A DNA stretch of 64,000 nucleotides from Thermoanaerobaculales bacterium (GTDB lineage: Bacteria > Acidobacteriota > Thermoanaerobaculia > Thermoanaerobaculales > Sulfomarinibacteraceae). The notes under the pieces are model-generated. The model searched no databases, was not told the origin of the DNA, and worked only from the letters and a program-made list of their open reading frames with translations. Numbering within the stretch: position 1 is the stretch's first letter; every line of letters starts with the position of its first letter. Made by a program: the position numbers and the translations under genes. Below, in pieces: positions 8,845 to 18,117 of the stretch. The DNA lies in assembly GCA_025456145.1 (NCBI GenBank), contig JALOLD010000001.1, positions 152,240 through 216,239 on the forward strand, read 5' to 3'.

Positions 8845-9615
8845 GTGAGCCGACCGACGCCTCGATCCCGATCCTCGTGCCAGCTCGGGCTCGCGCTCGC
8901 GCTCGCCACCGTCGCGCTGCTGCCCGCCGGCCGCGCCGCGGGCCAGAGCTGGCCCTGGAACCGTTCGGCGAGCCCCACACCGACCCCGACCTCGACTCCC
9001 ACTCCTCCCGGCCGGGTCGAGGTGACCATCACCCTGCTGAGCTCGGGGGCGCGGATGCCGGGGGCCGACTCGGTGGTCTGGATGCCCGGCCTGCCGGCCG
9101 ACGGCTCGACCGCGCGAGGGCTCTCGATCGCCCAGAAGGAGAAGCAGTTCGAACCGCGGGTGGCGATCGTCTCGGTGGGATCGACGGTCGACTTCCCCAA
9201 CTTCGACCGGGTCTTCCACAACGTGTTCAGCCTGTCGTCCGCGAGGAGCTTCGACCTGGGCCTGTACCGCAACGGCTCGTCGAAGGCGGTCCGCTTCGAC
9301 CATCCAGGGCTGGTCCAGATCTACTGCAACATCCACCCGCACATGGCGGCCTACCTGATGATCGTCGACTCACGCCGCCACGCCGTGGCCGACGGGCTCG
9401 GCGTCGCGACTCTCGACGACGTCCCGCCCGGTCGTCACACCGTCGCGGGATGGAACGTCCGCGGAGGACGATGGGAGCGTGAGGTGACGGTGCGATCGGG
9501 TCGGACGACCGACCTCGAGGTCGAGGTCGACATCTCGAGCTGGCGCGAGACCCGGCATCTCAACAAGCACGGAAAGGAGTATCCGCCGCCCGATGACGAC
9601 GACTTTCGATACTGA
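8845..9615 (+). CDS. Exported cupredoxin-like copper protein
   Basis: A 256-residue exported protein resembling the plastocyanin-like proteins often labelled methylamine-utilisation protein. It has a signal peptide (to about residue 33), a Thr-Pro-rich linker (43-55), a cupredoxin domain (~57-175) and a carboxypeptidase-regulatory-like beta domain (~180-235). Type-1 copper ligands can be assigned: His125 (VFHNVF), Cys161, His164 and Met167 in YCNIHPHMAAY. The start is GTG at 8845. Its last 23 bases overlap the start of the Ser/Thr kinase gene, so the two are translationally coupled. A role as an extracytoplasmic copper or redox input to that kinase is inferred from the coupling. Confidence 0.85.
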   Translation: MSRPTPRSRSSCQLGLALALATVALLPAGRAAGQSWPWNRSASPTPTPTSTPTPPGRVEVTITLLSSGARMPGADSVVWMPGLPADGSTARGLSIAQKEKQFEPRVAIVSVGSTVDFPNFDRVFHNVFSLSSARSFDLGLYRNGSSKAVRFDHPGLVQIYCNIHPHMAAYLMIVDSRRHAVADGLGVATLDDVPPGRHTVAGWNVRGGRWEREVTVRSGRTTDLEVEVDISSWRETRHLNKHGKEYPPPDDDDFRY

Positions 9616-11761
9616 GGACACCCGCGCGGTCGGCGCGCACCAGGCAACCACCCTGCCGGTTCCCGGCGAACGGCAAGCCGCCGCGCGAGTGCCGTCGAGG
9701 CGACCGCGCCTCGGGCTCGGCGGCCGGATCTTCCTCCTCGCCGCCGGGCTGCTCGTCATCACCCTCGGTCTCACGGTGGCGATCGCCGCCTGGCGATCCG
9801 CACGGGTGGCCGAGACCACGATCCGGGAGGACCTCTCCCGGGTGCCCGAGGTCTGGGCCGGCTATGTCTCGGCCCGCTCGAGCAGCTCGCTCGAGCAGGT
9901 GCGATCGCTGGCGATGGAGGCGGGGACCATGGCGATCTTCGCTGACGAGGTCGACGACTCGACCCGGATCAGCTTCGCCTCGGAGGACGCTCCCGCGATC
10001 CTCAGCGAGGCCAGCACCATCTTCCTGTTCGACCGCGCGAGCCGGGTGCTGGCGCGAAGCGATCGACCCGACGGCGATGGGATCGGCCAGCCCTTTGGCG
10101 CGGTTCCCTGGGTCGCGTCGGTGCTCGACACCTGGCAGGGAACCACCGCCCTGATGCGGGAGCGGGAGTCGCTGGCCCTGGTCGCCTCCGCGCCGGTGAT
10201 TGCCGGAGAGGGCGAGACCGCCCGGCTCCAGGGAGTGCTCGCCGCGACCTTCCCCTTCGACGCCGAGGCGATCGGCCACCTCGAAACCCTGACCCGCGGC
10301 GAGGTGGCCATCGTGCTCGACATGGCGCGGCGCGATGAGGCTCCGGACCTCCGGGTGAGCGTCGCCGGAGGGAGGCTCGACGCCGGCGCGGTCGCCACCG
10401 CGGTGCTCGGTTCGCCGGGGGCGCAGGACCGGTTGCTCGACGCCGCCCAGCCGATCGGTCCGATCACGACCAGCGTCGGGACTCTCGAGCTCGTCAGCCT
10501 GGCGGTGCCGGTGGCCACATCGTCGGGCGAGGTGTTCGGAGGGCTGCTGGTCAGCAGATCCCGCGACGCGGAGATGGCGTGGTTCTTCGCGATGAGGCGG
10601 GTCCTCTTCGCCGCCGGGGGGGCGATGCTGCTGCTCGCGCTGCCGGTCTCCTTCCTGCTCGGTCGCAACATCGCCCGACCCCTGCGCCAGCTCGCTGACG
10701 GCGCCGAGGCGATCCGCGACGGCAGCCTCGAGGTCGAGCTCCCGACCACCGGCAGCGGCGAGGTCGGCGTCCTGGCCGGCGCCTTCTCCGCCATGGTCGA
10801 GGAGCTGCGCGAGAAGAAGGCCCTCGAGGACCTCATCGCCGAGCTCCAGGCCCGGTCGCCGGTCTCCGGCCCGCCCCCGGTGGCCACCGCGCCCGCTGGG
10901 TCGGCGCCGGCGCTCGCCGACGGCGCGCTCCCCGCGGTCGGCGATGTCATCGGCTCCCGCTACCGGATCCGCGCCGAGATCGGTCGCGGCGGAATGGGCG
11001 TGGTGCTTCGCGCCACCGATCTCGAGCTCGAGGAGGATGTCGCGCTCAAGGTGCTGCGACCCGGCGCCTTCGACAACCAGACCGAAGGTCTCGCCAAGCT
11101 CAAGAGCGAGATCCGGACCGCGCGCCGGATCTCGCACGGGAACGTGGTCCGCGTGCACGACCTCGTCGAGGCCGGCGGGCTGCGCTGTCTGTCGATGGAG
11201 TACGTACCCGGAACCACCCTGCTCCAGGTCCTCAGTCAGCGCAAGGCGCTCGGTCTCGCGCCCGGACTGCAGATCGCCAAGCAGCTGTGCCGTGGGCTCA
11301 CCGCGGTCCACGCGGCGGGCATCGTCCACCGCGACCTCAAGCCCCACAACGTCATGGTGCTGCCCAACGGCGTCGTCAAGCTGATGGACTTCGGGATCTC
11401 GCGGGGCCCGGTGGGCGGCTCGGACGGCCCGGGCGCCGTGGTCGAGGGGACCCCCGCCTACATGAGCCCCGAGCAGTGCCGCGGCGAGCCCCTCGACCAT
11501 CTCAGCGACGTCTACAGCCTCGGTCTCGTTCTTTGGGAGATGTTCTCCGGAATGACGGCGGTCCCCGGGGCGAGCATCAGCGAGGTGGTCCGGAAGCAGC
11601 TCGACGTCATGCCGCGGGCCCTCGGCGAGCTGCGCGACGACATCCCGGGCGAGCTCAACGCCATCGTGATGGGCTGCCTGGCGAAGAGCAAGACCGCGAG
11701 GCCGCAGTCGGCGTCGCTCGTCTACCAGCAGCTGCGCGAGATCCTGGTCGTCGACTGGTGA
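9593..11761 (+). CDS. Transmembrane sensor Ser/Thr protein kinase (Cache-like/HAMP/PKc)
   Basis: A 722-residue membrane kinase with an unusual layout: TM1 (~44-67), an extracytoplasmic Cache-like sensor (~70-325), TM2 (~334-354), HAMP (~355-405, RPLRQLADGAEAI), a Pro/Ala linker, and a C-terminal eukaryotic-type kinase. Kinase motifs are intact: IGRGGMGVV (463-471), VALK with Lys486, HRDLKPHN (579-586), DFG (599-601) and the activation-end motif GTPAYMSPEQ. The input half looks like a chemoreceptor or histidine kinase, while the output is Ser/Thr phosphorylation. The ATG lies inside the end of the cupredoxin gene (23-base overlap). The convergent porin-like gene ends 25 bases away. Targets are unknown. 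Confidence 0.92.
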   Translation: MTTTFDTEDTRAVGAHQATTLPVPGERQAAARVPSRRPRLGLGGRIFLLAAGLLVITLGLTVAIAAWRSARVAETTIREDLSRVPEVWAGYVSARSSSSLEQVRSLAMEAGTMAIFADEVDDSTRISFASEDAPAILSEASTIFLFDRASRVLARSDRPDGDGIGQPFGAVPWVASVLDTWQGTTALMRERESLALVASAPVIAGEGETARLQGVLAATFPFDAEAIGHLETLTRGEVAIVLDMARRDEAPDLRVSVAGGRLDAGAVATAVLGSPGAQDRLLDAAQPIGPITTSVGTLELVSLAVPVATSSGEVFGGLLVSRSRDAEMAWFFAMRRVLFAAGGAMLLLALPVSFLLGRNIARPLRQLADGAEAIRDGSLEVELPTTGSGEVGVLAGAFSAMVEELREKKALEDLIAELQARSPVSGPPPVATAPAGSAPALADGALPAVGDVIGSRYRIRAEIGRGGMGVVLRATDLELEEDVALKVLRPGAFDNQTEGLAKLKSEIRTARRISHGNVVRVHDLVEAGGLRCLSMEYVPGTTLLQVLSQRKALGLAPGLQIAKQLCRGLTAVHAAGIVHRDLKPHNVMVLPNGVVKLMDFGISRGPVGGSDGPGAVVEGTPAYMSPEQCRGEPLDHLSDVYSLGLVLWEMFSGMTAVPGASISEVVRKQLDVMPRALGELRDDIPGELNAIVMGCLAKSKTARPQSASLVYQQLREILVVDW

Positions 11762-11786
11762 CCCGCGCCCGTCGCCGCGGCGCCGG

Positions 11787-13136
11787 CTACCAGAAGATCC
11801 GCCAGCTCACCAGCCACTCGTTGGGCTCCAGGGTCTTGCCGTTGAGCAGCGTGGCCTCGTTGAAGGAGTACTCGACCGTGAGGTCGGAGCTGCGGACGAT
11901 GCCGATCCGGACGCCGACGTCGAGCTTGGCCCAGTCCCAGAACATCGACGGGGTGATGAACGGCCCGGTCACCCGGAAGTCGTTGTCGATCTCGGAGTAA
12001 CGGACGGCCGGTCGGATCCAGTTGAAGACCGGCTCGTCCCACGCGGCGAAGGCCGGCGGAAACGGGATGTGGTAGGCCATCTCGACCTCGAGTCCCTGCC
12101 GCTCGAGCGAGGCGATGTCCTGCCTGACGAGCTGGACGAAGCCGACCCAGCGGTTCAGCTTCCACTCGACGTTGAGCCCGGCCTCCCATTTCTCGTCGCC
12201 CTCGAAGGGCAGGGGCATCCCGGCGCCGCGGAGCAGCTCGAGATCGCCCTGGTAGAAGGTCCCCTCGATCTCAGGGGCCTCGGCGAGGGTCCGGCCGAAG
12301 TACCAGGCCAGAAGGTCGATCGCGGCCGACCCGTCGTCGCGCGCCGAGCGCCAGCCGATGCCCCCGCCGATCTCGGTCTCGCCGTCCAGCTCGAAGTTCT
12401 CGGGGCGGGCGTCGTAGAGGATCGGAAAGCCCGAGTTGTACTTCGGGTTGTTGTTGCCCGGAACTCGCTCGGGGGTCCCGTTGTCGCCGGCCAGGGCGTT
12501 GACGTCGCGCATGAACAGCGGACCCGCGATCCCCGCCTGGGCCCGGAGATAGAGGTTGCCGCCGAGGTTGACCCCGAGCTGCAGCTGGGCGATCTCGAAG
12601 CGGTTGACCGCCGTCCCCCACAGCCCATAGCTCTCGAGGTGGCGGACCTCCTGGCGGGCGAATCGCGCCGACTTGCCGAGCGACAGGTACCAGGCCCACG
12701 GGTCGAGCCTCCGGTTGCGCCCATCCACCGTGCCGTAGCGCAGCCAGAGCTCGCGGACGAAGACCCGGTCGTCGAGGGACGTCGGGTTGCGGTTGTAGAG
12801 ATCCTCGACGTGGACCAGGACCTGCCCGGCGAGCTTCTCTGCGAACACGGCCTCGATCCCGAGCTCGACGTCCGACAGCTCGTAGTGGTCCCCGGGATCG
12901 ACCGTCCGGAGGTAGACCCCGTCGTCGCCCGGCTCCCAGAACTCGGGCGGAAAATCGACCGGGACCCGGAGCTCGACGAAGTCCGAGCTTCGGAAGTTGA
13001 GGTTGACCTCGCCGAAGATCCGGATCCCCGGCTTGTCGGCGGCCTCCGACAGACTGCCGAGGCCACACAGGGCGATGCAGAGCGACAGGATCGATCGACG
13101 CGCCAGGGTCCGCGGCGACGGCTCGGGCTTGCTCAT
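11787..13136 (-). CDS. Porin-like outer-membrane beta-barrel protein
   Basis: A 449-residue protein with a signal peptide (cleaved near residue 32), alternating aromatic/polar beta strands throughout, and a final aromatic residue (LVSWRIFW), the usual barrel-insertion signature. The size suits a 16-18-strand porin. No specific family is recognised. TTGACT about 60 bases upstream of the start, with an AT-rich AAATAA 15 bases further on, is a plausible promoter in the 13137-13320 gap. It converges on the kinase gene; comparable porins occur beside cupredoxin/sensor pairs elsewhere, but that link is inference. Confidence 0.75.
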   Translation of the reverse strand: MSKPEPSPRTLARRSILSLCIALCGLGSLSEAADKPGIRIFGEVNLNFRSSDFVELRVPVDFPPEFWEPGDDGVYLRTVDPGDHYELSDVELGIEAVFAEKLAGQVLVHVEDLYNRNPTSLDDRVFVRELWLRYGTVDGRNRRLDPWAWYLSLGKSARFARQEVRHLESYGLWGTAVNRFEIAQLQLGVNLGGNLYLRAQAGIAGPLFMRDVNALAGDNGTPERVPGNNNPKYNSGFPILYDARPENFELDGETEIGGGIGWRSARDDGSAAIDLLAWYFGRTLAEAPEIEGTFYQGDLELLRGAGMPLPFEGDEKWEAGLNVEWKLNRWVGFVQLVRQDIASLERQGLEVEMAYHIPFPPAFAAWDEPVFNWIRPAVRYSEIDNDFRVTGPFITPSMFWDWAKLDVGVRIGIVRSSDLTVEYSFNEATLLNGKTLEPNEWLVSWRIFW

Positions 13137-13320
13137 GGGCGGCTCCCATCTGGGTTAGGATCCCGAGCAGCTTATTTCGAGATTGCGTCGCAGTCAAATT
13201 TTCCGGGCCAGGCGCGCCACCGTCACGCCGTCGCAGCGGGTCGGTCGGCGCCGCCCGCAACGGCCCCGCGGGAGAGACCCCGAACGGACCCGAACGACCG
13301 CGTCGGTCAGGGGACCGGGG

Positions 13321-14172
13321 TCAGAACCGGAAGCGGACGAACAGGCTGACGTCGTTGACGTCCATGTCGATCGCGGCGTCGAGGACGCTCGCTCCCTCCG
13401 AGGTGTCGATGCCCGCCCAGTCGACGTCGATCGTCGCGATGTTGATCGCGCCGCCGAAGCCCCAGTGCCGTCCGAGCAGGTACTCGATGTCGGCCCGGGC
13501 GACCCACTGGCCGCCGTCGATGTCCTCGATCTTGACCTGCAGCCAGCCGAGGCCGCCCTTGAAGCGCCAGTGGTCGGAGAGCAGCCGCCGGTACTCGAAG
13601 TAGAGGTAGGGCAGCGGCCCGGTGCCCTCGACATCGGTGCTCCCTCCCTCCTGGATGTTCTGCCCCTCCCAGGTCAGGGTCGCCGCGATCTCCATCACCC
13701 GGAAGCCGATCCCGAAGCCGGCGGCCCAGCGGTCCTTGACCCACGGGTAGTAGGTGTAGTCGACGAAGTACTGGGCGATGTCGAAGCCGAGCGAGATGTC
13801 GGCGTCGATCGGGATGACCTCGTCGCCCCACTGGATCTCCTCGAGGGCCTGGGCGTTCGAGCTCCGGTCGATGTCCTGCCAGCGCACGCCGAGCTTGTGG
13901 CGACGCGCGATCTGCCAGTCGAAGGCCAGCGTCGGCACCACCTCCTGGTCACCGAGGTTGAGATCGTCCTCGAAGCTCAGCGTGGTGCCGCGGCCGAGCA
14001 GCTCGGAGTCGAGCCTGATCTCGGTCGCGAGGTCGACCCAGCTGCCCTCGAGCCGGACGTTGTACTTGTCGAAGAGCGGCTCGAAATCCCGTTGCGCCGC
14101 CGCCGGCGCCGCCGCCACGAGAACCGCGAGGGCGGCCCCGACAACAACCCACGCTCTGGTGTGCGTTCCCAT
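13321..14172 (-). CDS. Outer-membrane beta-barrel protein
   Basis: A 283-residue exported protein: signal peptide (VVVGAALAVLVAAAPAAAQ), then about twelve amphipathic beta strands ending in VSLFVRFRF with the C-terminal Phe typical of barrel proteins. The ATG at 14172 follows the ribosome site GGAGGAG; the frame stays open far upstream only because it lies opposite the GC-rich AsmA gene. Likely a small channel or structural barrel; no ligand can be named. It is divergent from the AsmA-like gene, with 234 bases between starts. Confidence 0.75.
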   Translation of the reverse strand: MGTHTRAWVVVGAALAVLVAAAPAAAQRDFEPLFDKYNVRLEGSWVDLATEIRLDSELLGRGTTLSFEDDLNLGDQEVVPTLAFDWQIARRHKLGVRWQDIDRSSNAQALEEIQWGDEVIPIDADISLGFDIAQYFVDYTYYPWVKDRWAAGFGIGFRVMEIAATLTWEGQNIQEGGSTDVEGTGPLPYLYFEYRRLLSDHWRFKGGLGWLQVKIEDIDGGQWVARADIEYLLGRHWGFGGAINIATIDVDWAGIDTSEGASVLDAAIDMDVNDVSLFVRFRF

Positions 14173-14406
14173 GATCACTCCTCCAATTCCGACGCTGGTT
14201 GGTGCGACGATTCTCACGGGGGCATCATACGCCGGATTGCCTGCCCGGACACCGCGCCCAGTAGAATTCCCGACCTCGGAGCGCCCCGGTGAACCGCGCC
14301 GCGCCGGCGAGCGCCCCGATGCGCCGCCGCCGACGATCTCGACCGAGGCGCCCCCCTCCGAGAAAGCCCCCGAACCGTTCCGTCCGGCGGGTAGAATGAA
14401 CCCATC

Positions 14407-17400
14407 GTGATCCGCCGGCGAACCCTCTTCCTCGCGATCGCCGCCTGTCTGGGCCTGGCGTTGACCGGCCTGTCGGTGTACCTGGCGGTGTCCGACCTCG
14501 CCGAGTGGCGCGACACCGTGGCCCGGCTCGCCTCCCAGGCGCTCGGGCGACGGCTGGTCATCGGCGGCGACTTCGGCGTCGAGGTCGGGCGGGTCACCCG
14601 GGTGACCGCCACGGAGGTCGCGCTGGCCAACGCCGGGTGGGGGTCCGAGCCGGAGATGGCGTCGGTCGACCGGCTCGCCGTCGAGATCGACCTGTGGTCG
14701 CTGGTCGCGGGGCCGCTCCGGCTGCCGTCGGTCGAGATCGAGGGCGGTCGGGCGGTGTTCGAGAGGGGCCCCGACGGCCGCAGCAACTGGGCGCTCGGCG
14801 CCGGAGCCGGCGGACCGGCTCGGGGACCGGTCGAGCTGCGGGTCGACCGGGTCCGCGCCGCCGGTGTCGAGCTCCGGTTCGGCGGACCCGGCGATCGCCC
14901 TCCGATCGACCTCGTGCTGGGATCGTTGGTCAGCGACGGCGACTCCCGGGGCATGCACCGGCTGTCGGCCGACGGCCGGCTGGCGGGCCGCGAGGTCGCT
15001 GTCGCCGGTCGGGTCGGTCCGTTCACCGGGATCGTCAACACCTCGCGCGTCGAGGCCGAGCTGACCGGGCTGGTCGACGGCGCCGAGCTCGCCCTGGGGG
15101 GCTCGATCGGCGATCTCGGCCGATTGACCGGGCTCGATCTCGTAGCGACGGCGACAATCCCCGACCTCGACCGGCTCACCGGCATCCTCGGACGCCCCGA
15201 CGGCGCCATCGGCGCGGTCGAGCTCCGAGTCACCGCCTCGTCCACGGGGCCGCTCACCACGCTCAGCGGTCTCGCCACGGCGGCCGGCGGCGAGGCCCGG
15301 GTCGACGGGACCGTCGACTCGCTGATCTCGCCCGGCGATCTCGACCTCGCGATCGCGATCGCCGGCCACGACGTCGGGGGGATCGCCGCCCTCGCCGGCC
15401 TCGGCTCCGTCGAGCCCCGGCCGTTCGAGATCCGGGGCGGCGTCCGCTGGCGGGGCTTCCCGCTCGAGCTCGACAACCTCGAGGTGACGGTCGGCGAGAG
15501 CCGTCTCACGGCGAACGGCCGCCTCGGCGAGCCGCCGCTCCTCCTCGAGACCGATCTCGTCGTCGACGGCGCCGGCCCCGACCTCGGCGGGATCGCGGCG
15601 GCGCTCGGCATCGAGGCGCCGGCCGTCCCGTTCACCGTGTCGGGGAGGCTGGCCCGCGCCGAGGGCGGGGTTCGCGTCGAGAGTGTCAGGCTCGCCGTCG
15701 GCGAGGCCGAGCTCGCGGTGGACGGATTCATCGGCGATCCGCCCGCCTGCCGCGGTACCGAGCTCGCGGTCGGGGCGCACGGCCCCGATCTCGGATCGGT
15801 CGTTTCGCTGACCGGTCTCGAGCTGCCGAGAGCGCCCTTCACCCTCGACGGACGCCTCGTCGAGGGCGACGGAGCGGTCGACCTCCGCGAGGTGACGGCA
15901 TCGGTGGGCAGCCACCGCCTCTCGGTCGCCGGCCGTCTGACCCCCGAGGCCGGGATGGTCGGCGCCGACCTCGAGATCGTCGCCGACGGCGAGGAGCTGT
16001 CCGAGCTCGGTGCGGCCATCGGCCAATCCGGTCTTCCATCGACGCCGTACCACGTCGAGGGCGGGATCGCCGTGACCCCCGAGGGCGTGGGTCTGCGGGC
16101 GCTCCGCGGCCGACTGCCCGATCTCGGGCTCGATCTCGAGGTCGACGGAATCGTCGTCCGGGCCCCGGAGCTCGTCGGCACGCGGCTCGATGTCGCGACG
16201 AGCGGCGACGACCTGTCGGCCCTGGCATGGCTCGCCGACCCGGTCGAGCTGCCCTCCGAACCCTTCCGTGCGGCCGGCGAGATCGAGGCTGTCGCCGGCG
16301 GCTGGCGCCTCGGCGACGTCGTGCTGACCCTCGGCGGCAACCGGGTCGCCGGCGACGCGACCCTGCTCCGTGCACCGGGCCTCGCCGGCTCGATCTTCGA
16401 CCTCGAGCTCGAGGGCCCCGACCTCGACGCCGCCGGCCGGCTCGCCGCGGCCGCCATCGGGCGCGCCTGGCCGGCGCTGCCTGCCCTCCCCTATGCGCTC
16501 TCGGGCTCGCTCGAGGTGGACGACGGCAGGCTCGTGCTGCGCGGCGGGTCGGCGACGGTTGGCGATGCCACGATCACCGCCGACGGACAGGTCGGCCTGC
16601 TCCGCGGCGGGGAGGGAACCGATCTCGAGATCGCCGCCGACCTCCCGGAGGCCTCGATCCTCGCCCCCCTCCTCGACCGGCCGCTGCCCGCCGAACCCCT
16701 CCGAGCCGCCGGCCGGGTGCGAGTCGGAGCCTCCGGCTATGTCCTCGAACGGCTCCATGTCAGCCTCGGCGGCAACCGGCTCGAGCTCGACGGCCTGCTC
16801 GGGAGGGCCCCGTCCTTCGCGGGTACCTCGCTCGGGATGCGGGCGACCGTCGCCGATCCGTCTCTGCTCCGGATCCTCGGCGGGGCCGACTGGCTGCCGG
16901 GATCGCCGTTCACCGTGTCGGCCACCCTCATCGGCAACGACCGGAGGCTGCGAGCCGACGACATCGACCTGCGCATCGGCTCGAGCGACGTCGCCGGCTC
17001 GGTGCTGCTCGACCGTGGCGTCGACCACCGCCGGCCGCGCTTCGTCGCCCGGCTGAGCTCGGAGCTGATCGTGTGGTCGGATCTCCTTCACCGGCCGGAT
17101 CCACCGGAGGGCGGCGAGGCCTCCGACGCGCCGGCCGCCAAGCCCAAGCGGGACCGGGTGATCCCCGACGGCCCGGTCGATGTCGACGCCCTCGAGCGGC
17201 TCGACGCCGATCTGGCCTGGGACATCGCCGAGCTCCGCCTCGCCCTCCACAGCTATCGGCGTCTCGGCGTCACGATCGGGCTGGCCGACGGGGCTCTCGA
17301 GGTCAGCCGGCTCGCCGGGGTCGGCGATCGCGGCGGCGCCCTGGAGGGGTCCGCGACGATCGCGTCGCGGGCGGGGCGGGTCGAGGGCCGTCTCGAGCTC

Positions 17401-18090
17401 GCCGTTCGCGACGCCAAGCTCGCCCTCGCCGGACCCGACACGAAGCCGGACCGTCTCTGCGCCTACAGCGGGACGATCCAGCTCGCCTCCTCCGGAGCGA
17501 CCTGGCGCGAGCTCGCGACGCGGGCGGATGGCGCCGCCACGATGACCCTGGGGCCCGGCGACGTTGCGAGCTCGGTGGTCGACAGGATCACCGCCGACAT
17601 CCTGGTGTCGCTGCTCCAGGCCCTCAACCCGTTCTCCCGGTCGGGCGGGCAGGAGGAGCTCGAGTGCGCGGTGCTCCACGCCGAAGTTCACGACGGCGTC
17701 GTCAGCGTCGGGCCGATGGCGCTCCAGACAGGCTCGGTGACCATGCTCGGCGAGGGCACGGTCGACCTGGCGACCGAGAAGCTCAGGCTCGACTGGGTGA
17801 GCAAGCCGCGCAAGGGGCTCGGTCTGAGCGCCAGCGCCGTCACCAACTCGCTCATCCGCCTCGGCGGGACCCTCGCCCGGCCCTCGGTCGAGGTGAAGCC
17901 GGCCGAGGCGATCGCCACCACCGGAATCGCCGTCGCCACCGCCGGGCTGTCGATCCTCGGCAAGGGCATCCTCGACCGGGCGACCGCCGAGAAGCAGGTC
18001 TGCGAGGCGGCCCTCGAGGAGATCGAAAAGAAACGGCGCCGCCCCTCGGACGATGTCAGCCCGCCGCCCCCGCAGTTCGACGAGCGTTGA
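14407..18090 (+). CDS. AsmA-family protein
   Basis: A 1,227-residue member of the AsmA/TamB-like superfamily, whose members form long beta-groove bridges between inner and outer membrane and are implicated in phospholipid transport and envelope homeostasis. It has one N-terminal TM helix (TLFLAIAACLGLALTGLSVYL) and then many repeating ~100-residue units, each containing a phrase like LRLPSVEIEGGRAVF or VTVGESRLTANGRL. The AsmA C-terminal signature follows near residue 1100 (LRLDWVSKPRKGLGLSA). The start is GTG at 14407, nine bases after TAGAAT (14392-14397) and with no ribosome site. A hairpin follows the stop. The length is at the upper end for the family. Confidence 0.88.
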   Translation: MIRRRTLFLAIAACLGLALTGLSVYLAVSDLAEWRDTVARLASQALGRRLVIGGDFGVEVGRVTRVTATEVALANAGWGSEPEMASVDRLAVEIDLWSLVAGPLRLPSVEIEGGRAVFERGPDGRSNWALGAGAGGPARGPVELRVDRVRAAGVELRFGGPGDRPPIDLVLGSLVSDGDSRGMHRLSADGRLAGREVAVAGRVGPFTGIVNTSRVEAELTGLVDGAELALGGSIGDLGRLTGLDLVATATIPDLDRLTGILGRPDGAIGAVELRVTASSTGPLTTLSGLATAAGGEARVDGTVDSLISPGDLDLAIAIAGHDVGGIAALAGLGSVEPRPFEIRGGVRWRGFPLELDNLEVTVGESRLTANGRLGEPPLLLETDLVVDGAGPDLGGIAAALGIEAPAVPFTVSGRLARAEGGVRVESVRLAVGEAELAVDGFIGDPPACRGTELAVGAHGPDLGSVVSLTGLELPRAPFTLDGRLVEGDGAVDLREVTASVGSHRLSVAGRLTPEAGMVGADLEIVADGEELSELGAAIGQSGLPSTPYHVEGGIAVTPEGVGLRALRGRLPDLGLDLEVDGIVVRAPELVGTRLDVATSGDDLSALAWLADPVELPSEPFRAAGEIEAVAGGWRLGDVVLTLGGNRVAGDATLLRAPGLAGSIFDLELEGPDLDAAGRLAAAAIGRAWPALPALPYALSGSLEVDDGRLVLRGGSATVGDATITADGQVGLLRGGEGTDLEIAADLPEASILAPLLDRPLPAEPLRAAGRVRVGASGYVLERLHVSLGGNRLELDGLLGRAPSFAGTSLGMRATVADPSLLRILGGADWLPGSPFTVSATLIGNDRRLRADDIDLRIGSSDVAGSVLLDRGVDHRRPRFVARLSSELIVWSDLLHRPDPPEGGEASDAPAAKPKRDRVIPDGPVDVDALERLDADLAWDIAELRLALHSYRRLGVTIGLADGALEVSRLAGVGDRGGALEGSATIASRAGRVEGRLELAVRDAKLALAGPDTKPDRLCAYSGTIQLASSGATWRELATRADGAATMTLGPGDVASSVVDRITADILVSLLQALNPFSRSGGQEELECAVLHAEVHDGVVSVGPMALQTGSVTMLGEGTVDLATEKLRLDWVSKPRKGLGLSASAVTNSLIRLGGTLARPSVEVKPAEAIATTGIAVATAGLSILGKGILDRATAEKQVCEAALEEIEKKRRRPSDDVSPPPPQFDER

Positions 18091-18091
18091 G

Positions 18092-18111
18092 CCCCGGCAG
18101 GTCTACCGGGG
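18092..18111. terminator. Bidirectional hairpin between convergent genes
   Basis: CCCCGG (18092-18097) pairs with CCGGGG (18106-18111) across an 8-base loop in the 27-base gap between the AsmA-like and ZIP-like genes. There is no T-run, so it may only protect the 3' ends. Confidence 0.4.
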
Positions 18112-18117
18112 TCCTGA

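Noticed and set aside
14173..17691. Very long minus-strand frame opposite the AsmA-like gene, continuous with the barrel protein at 13321
   Set aside because: Only the last 283 codons, with signal peptide and ribosome site, look like protein; the rest mirrors the AsmA gene.
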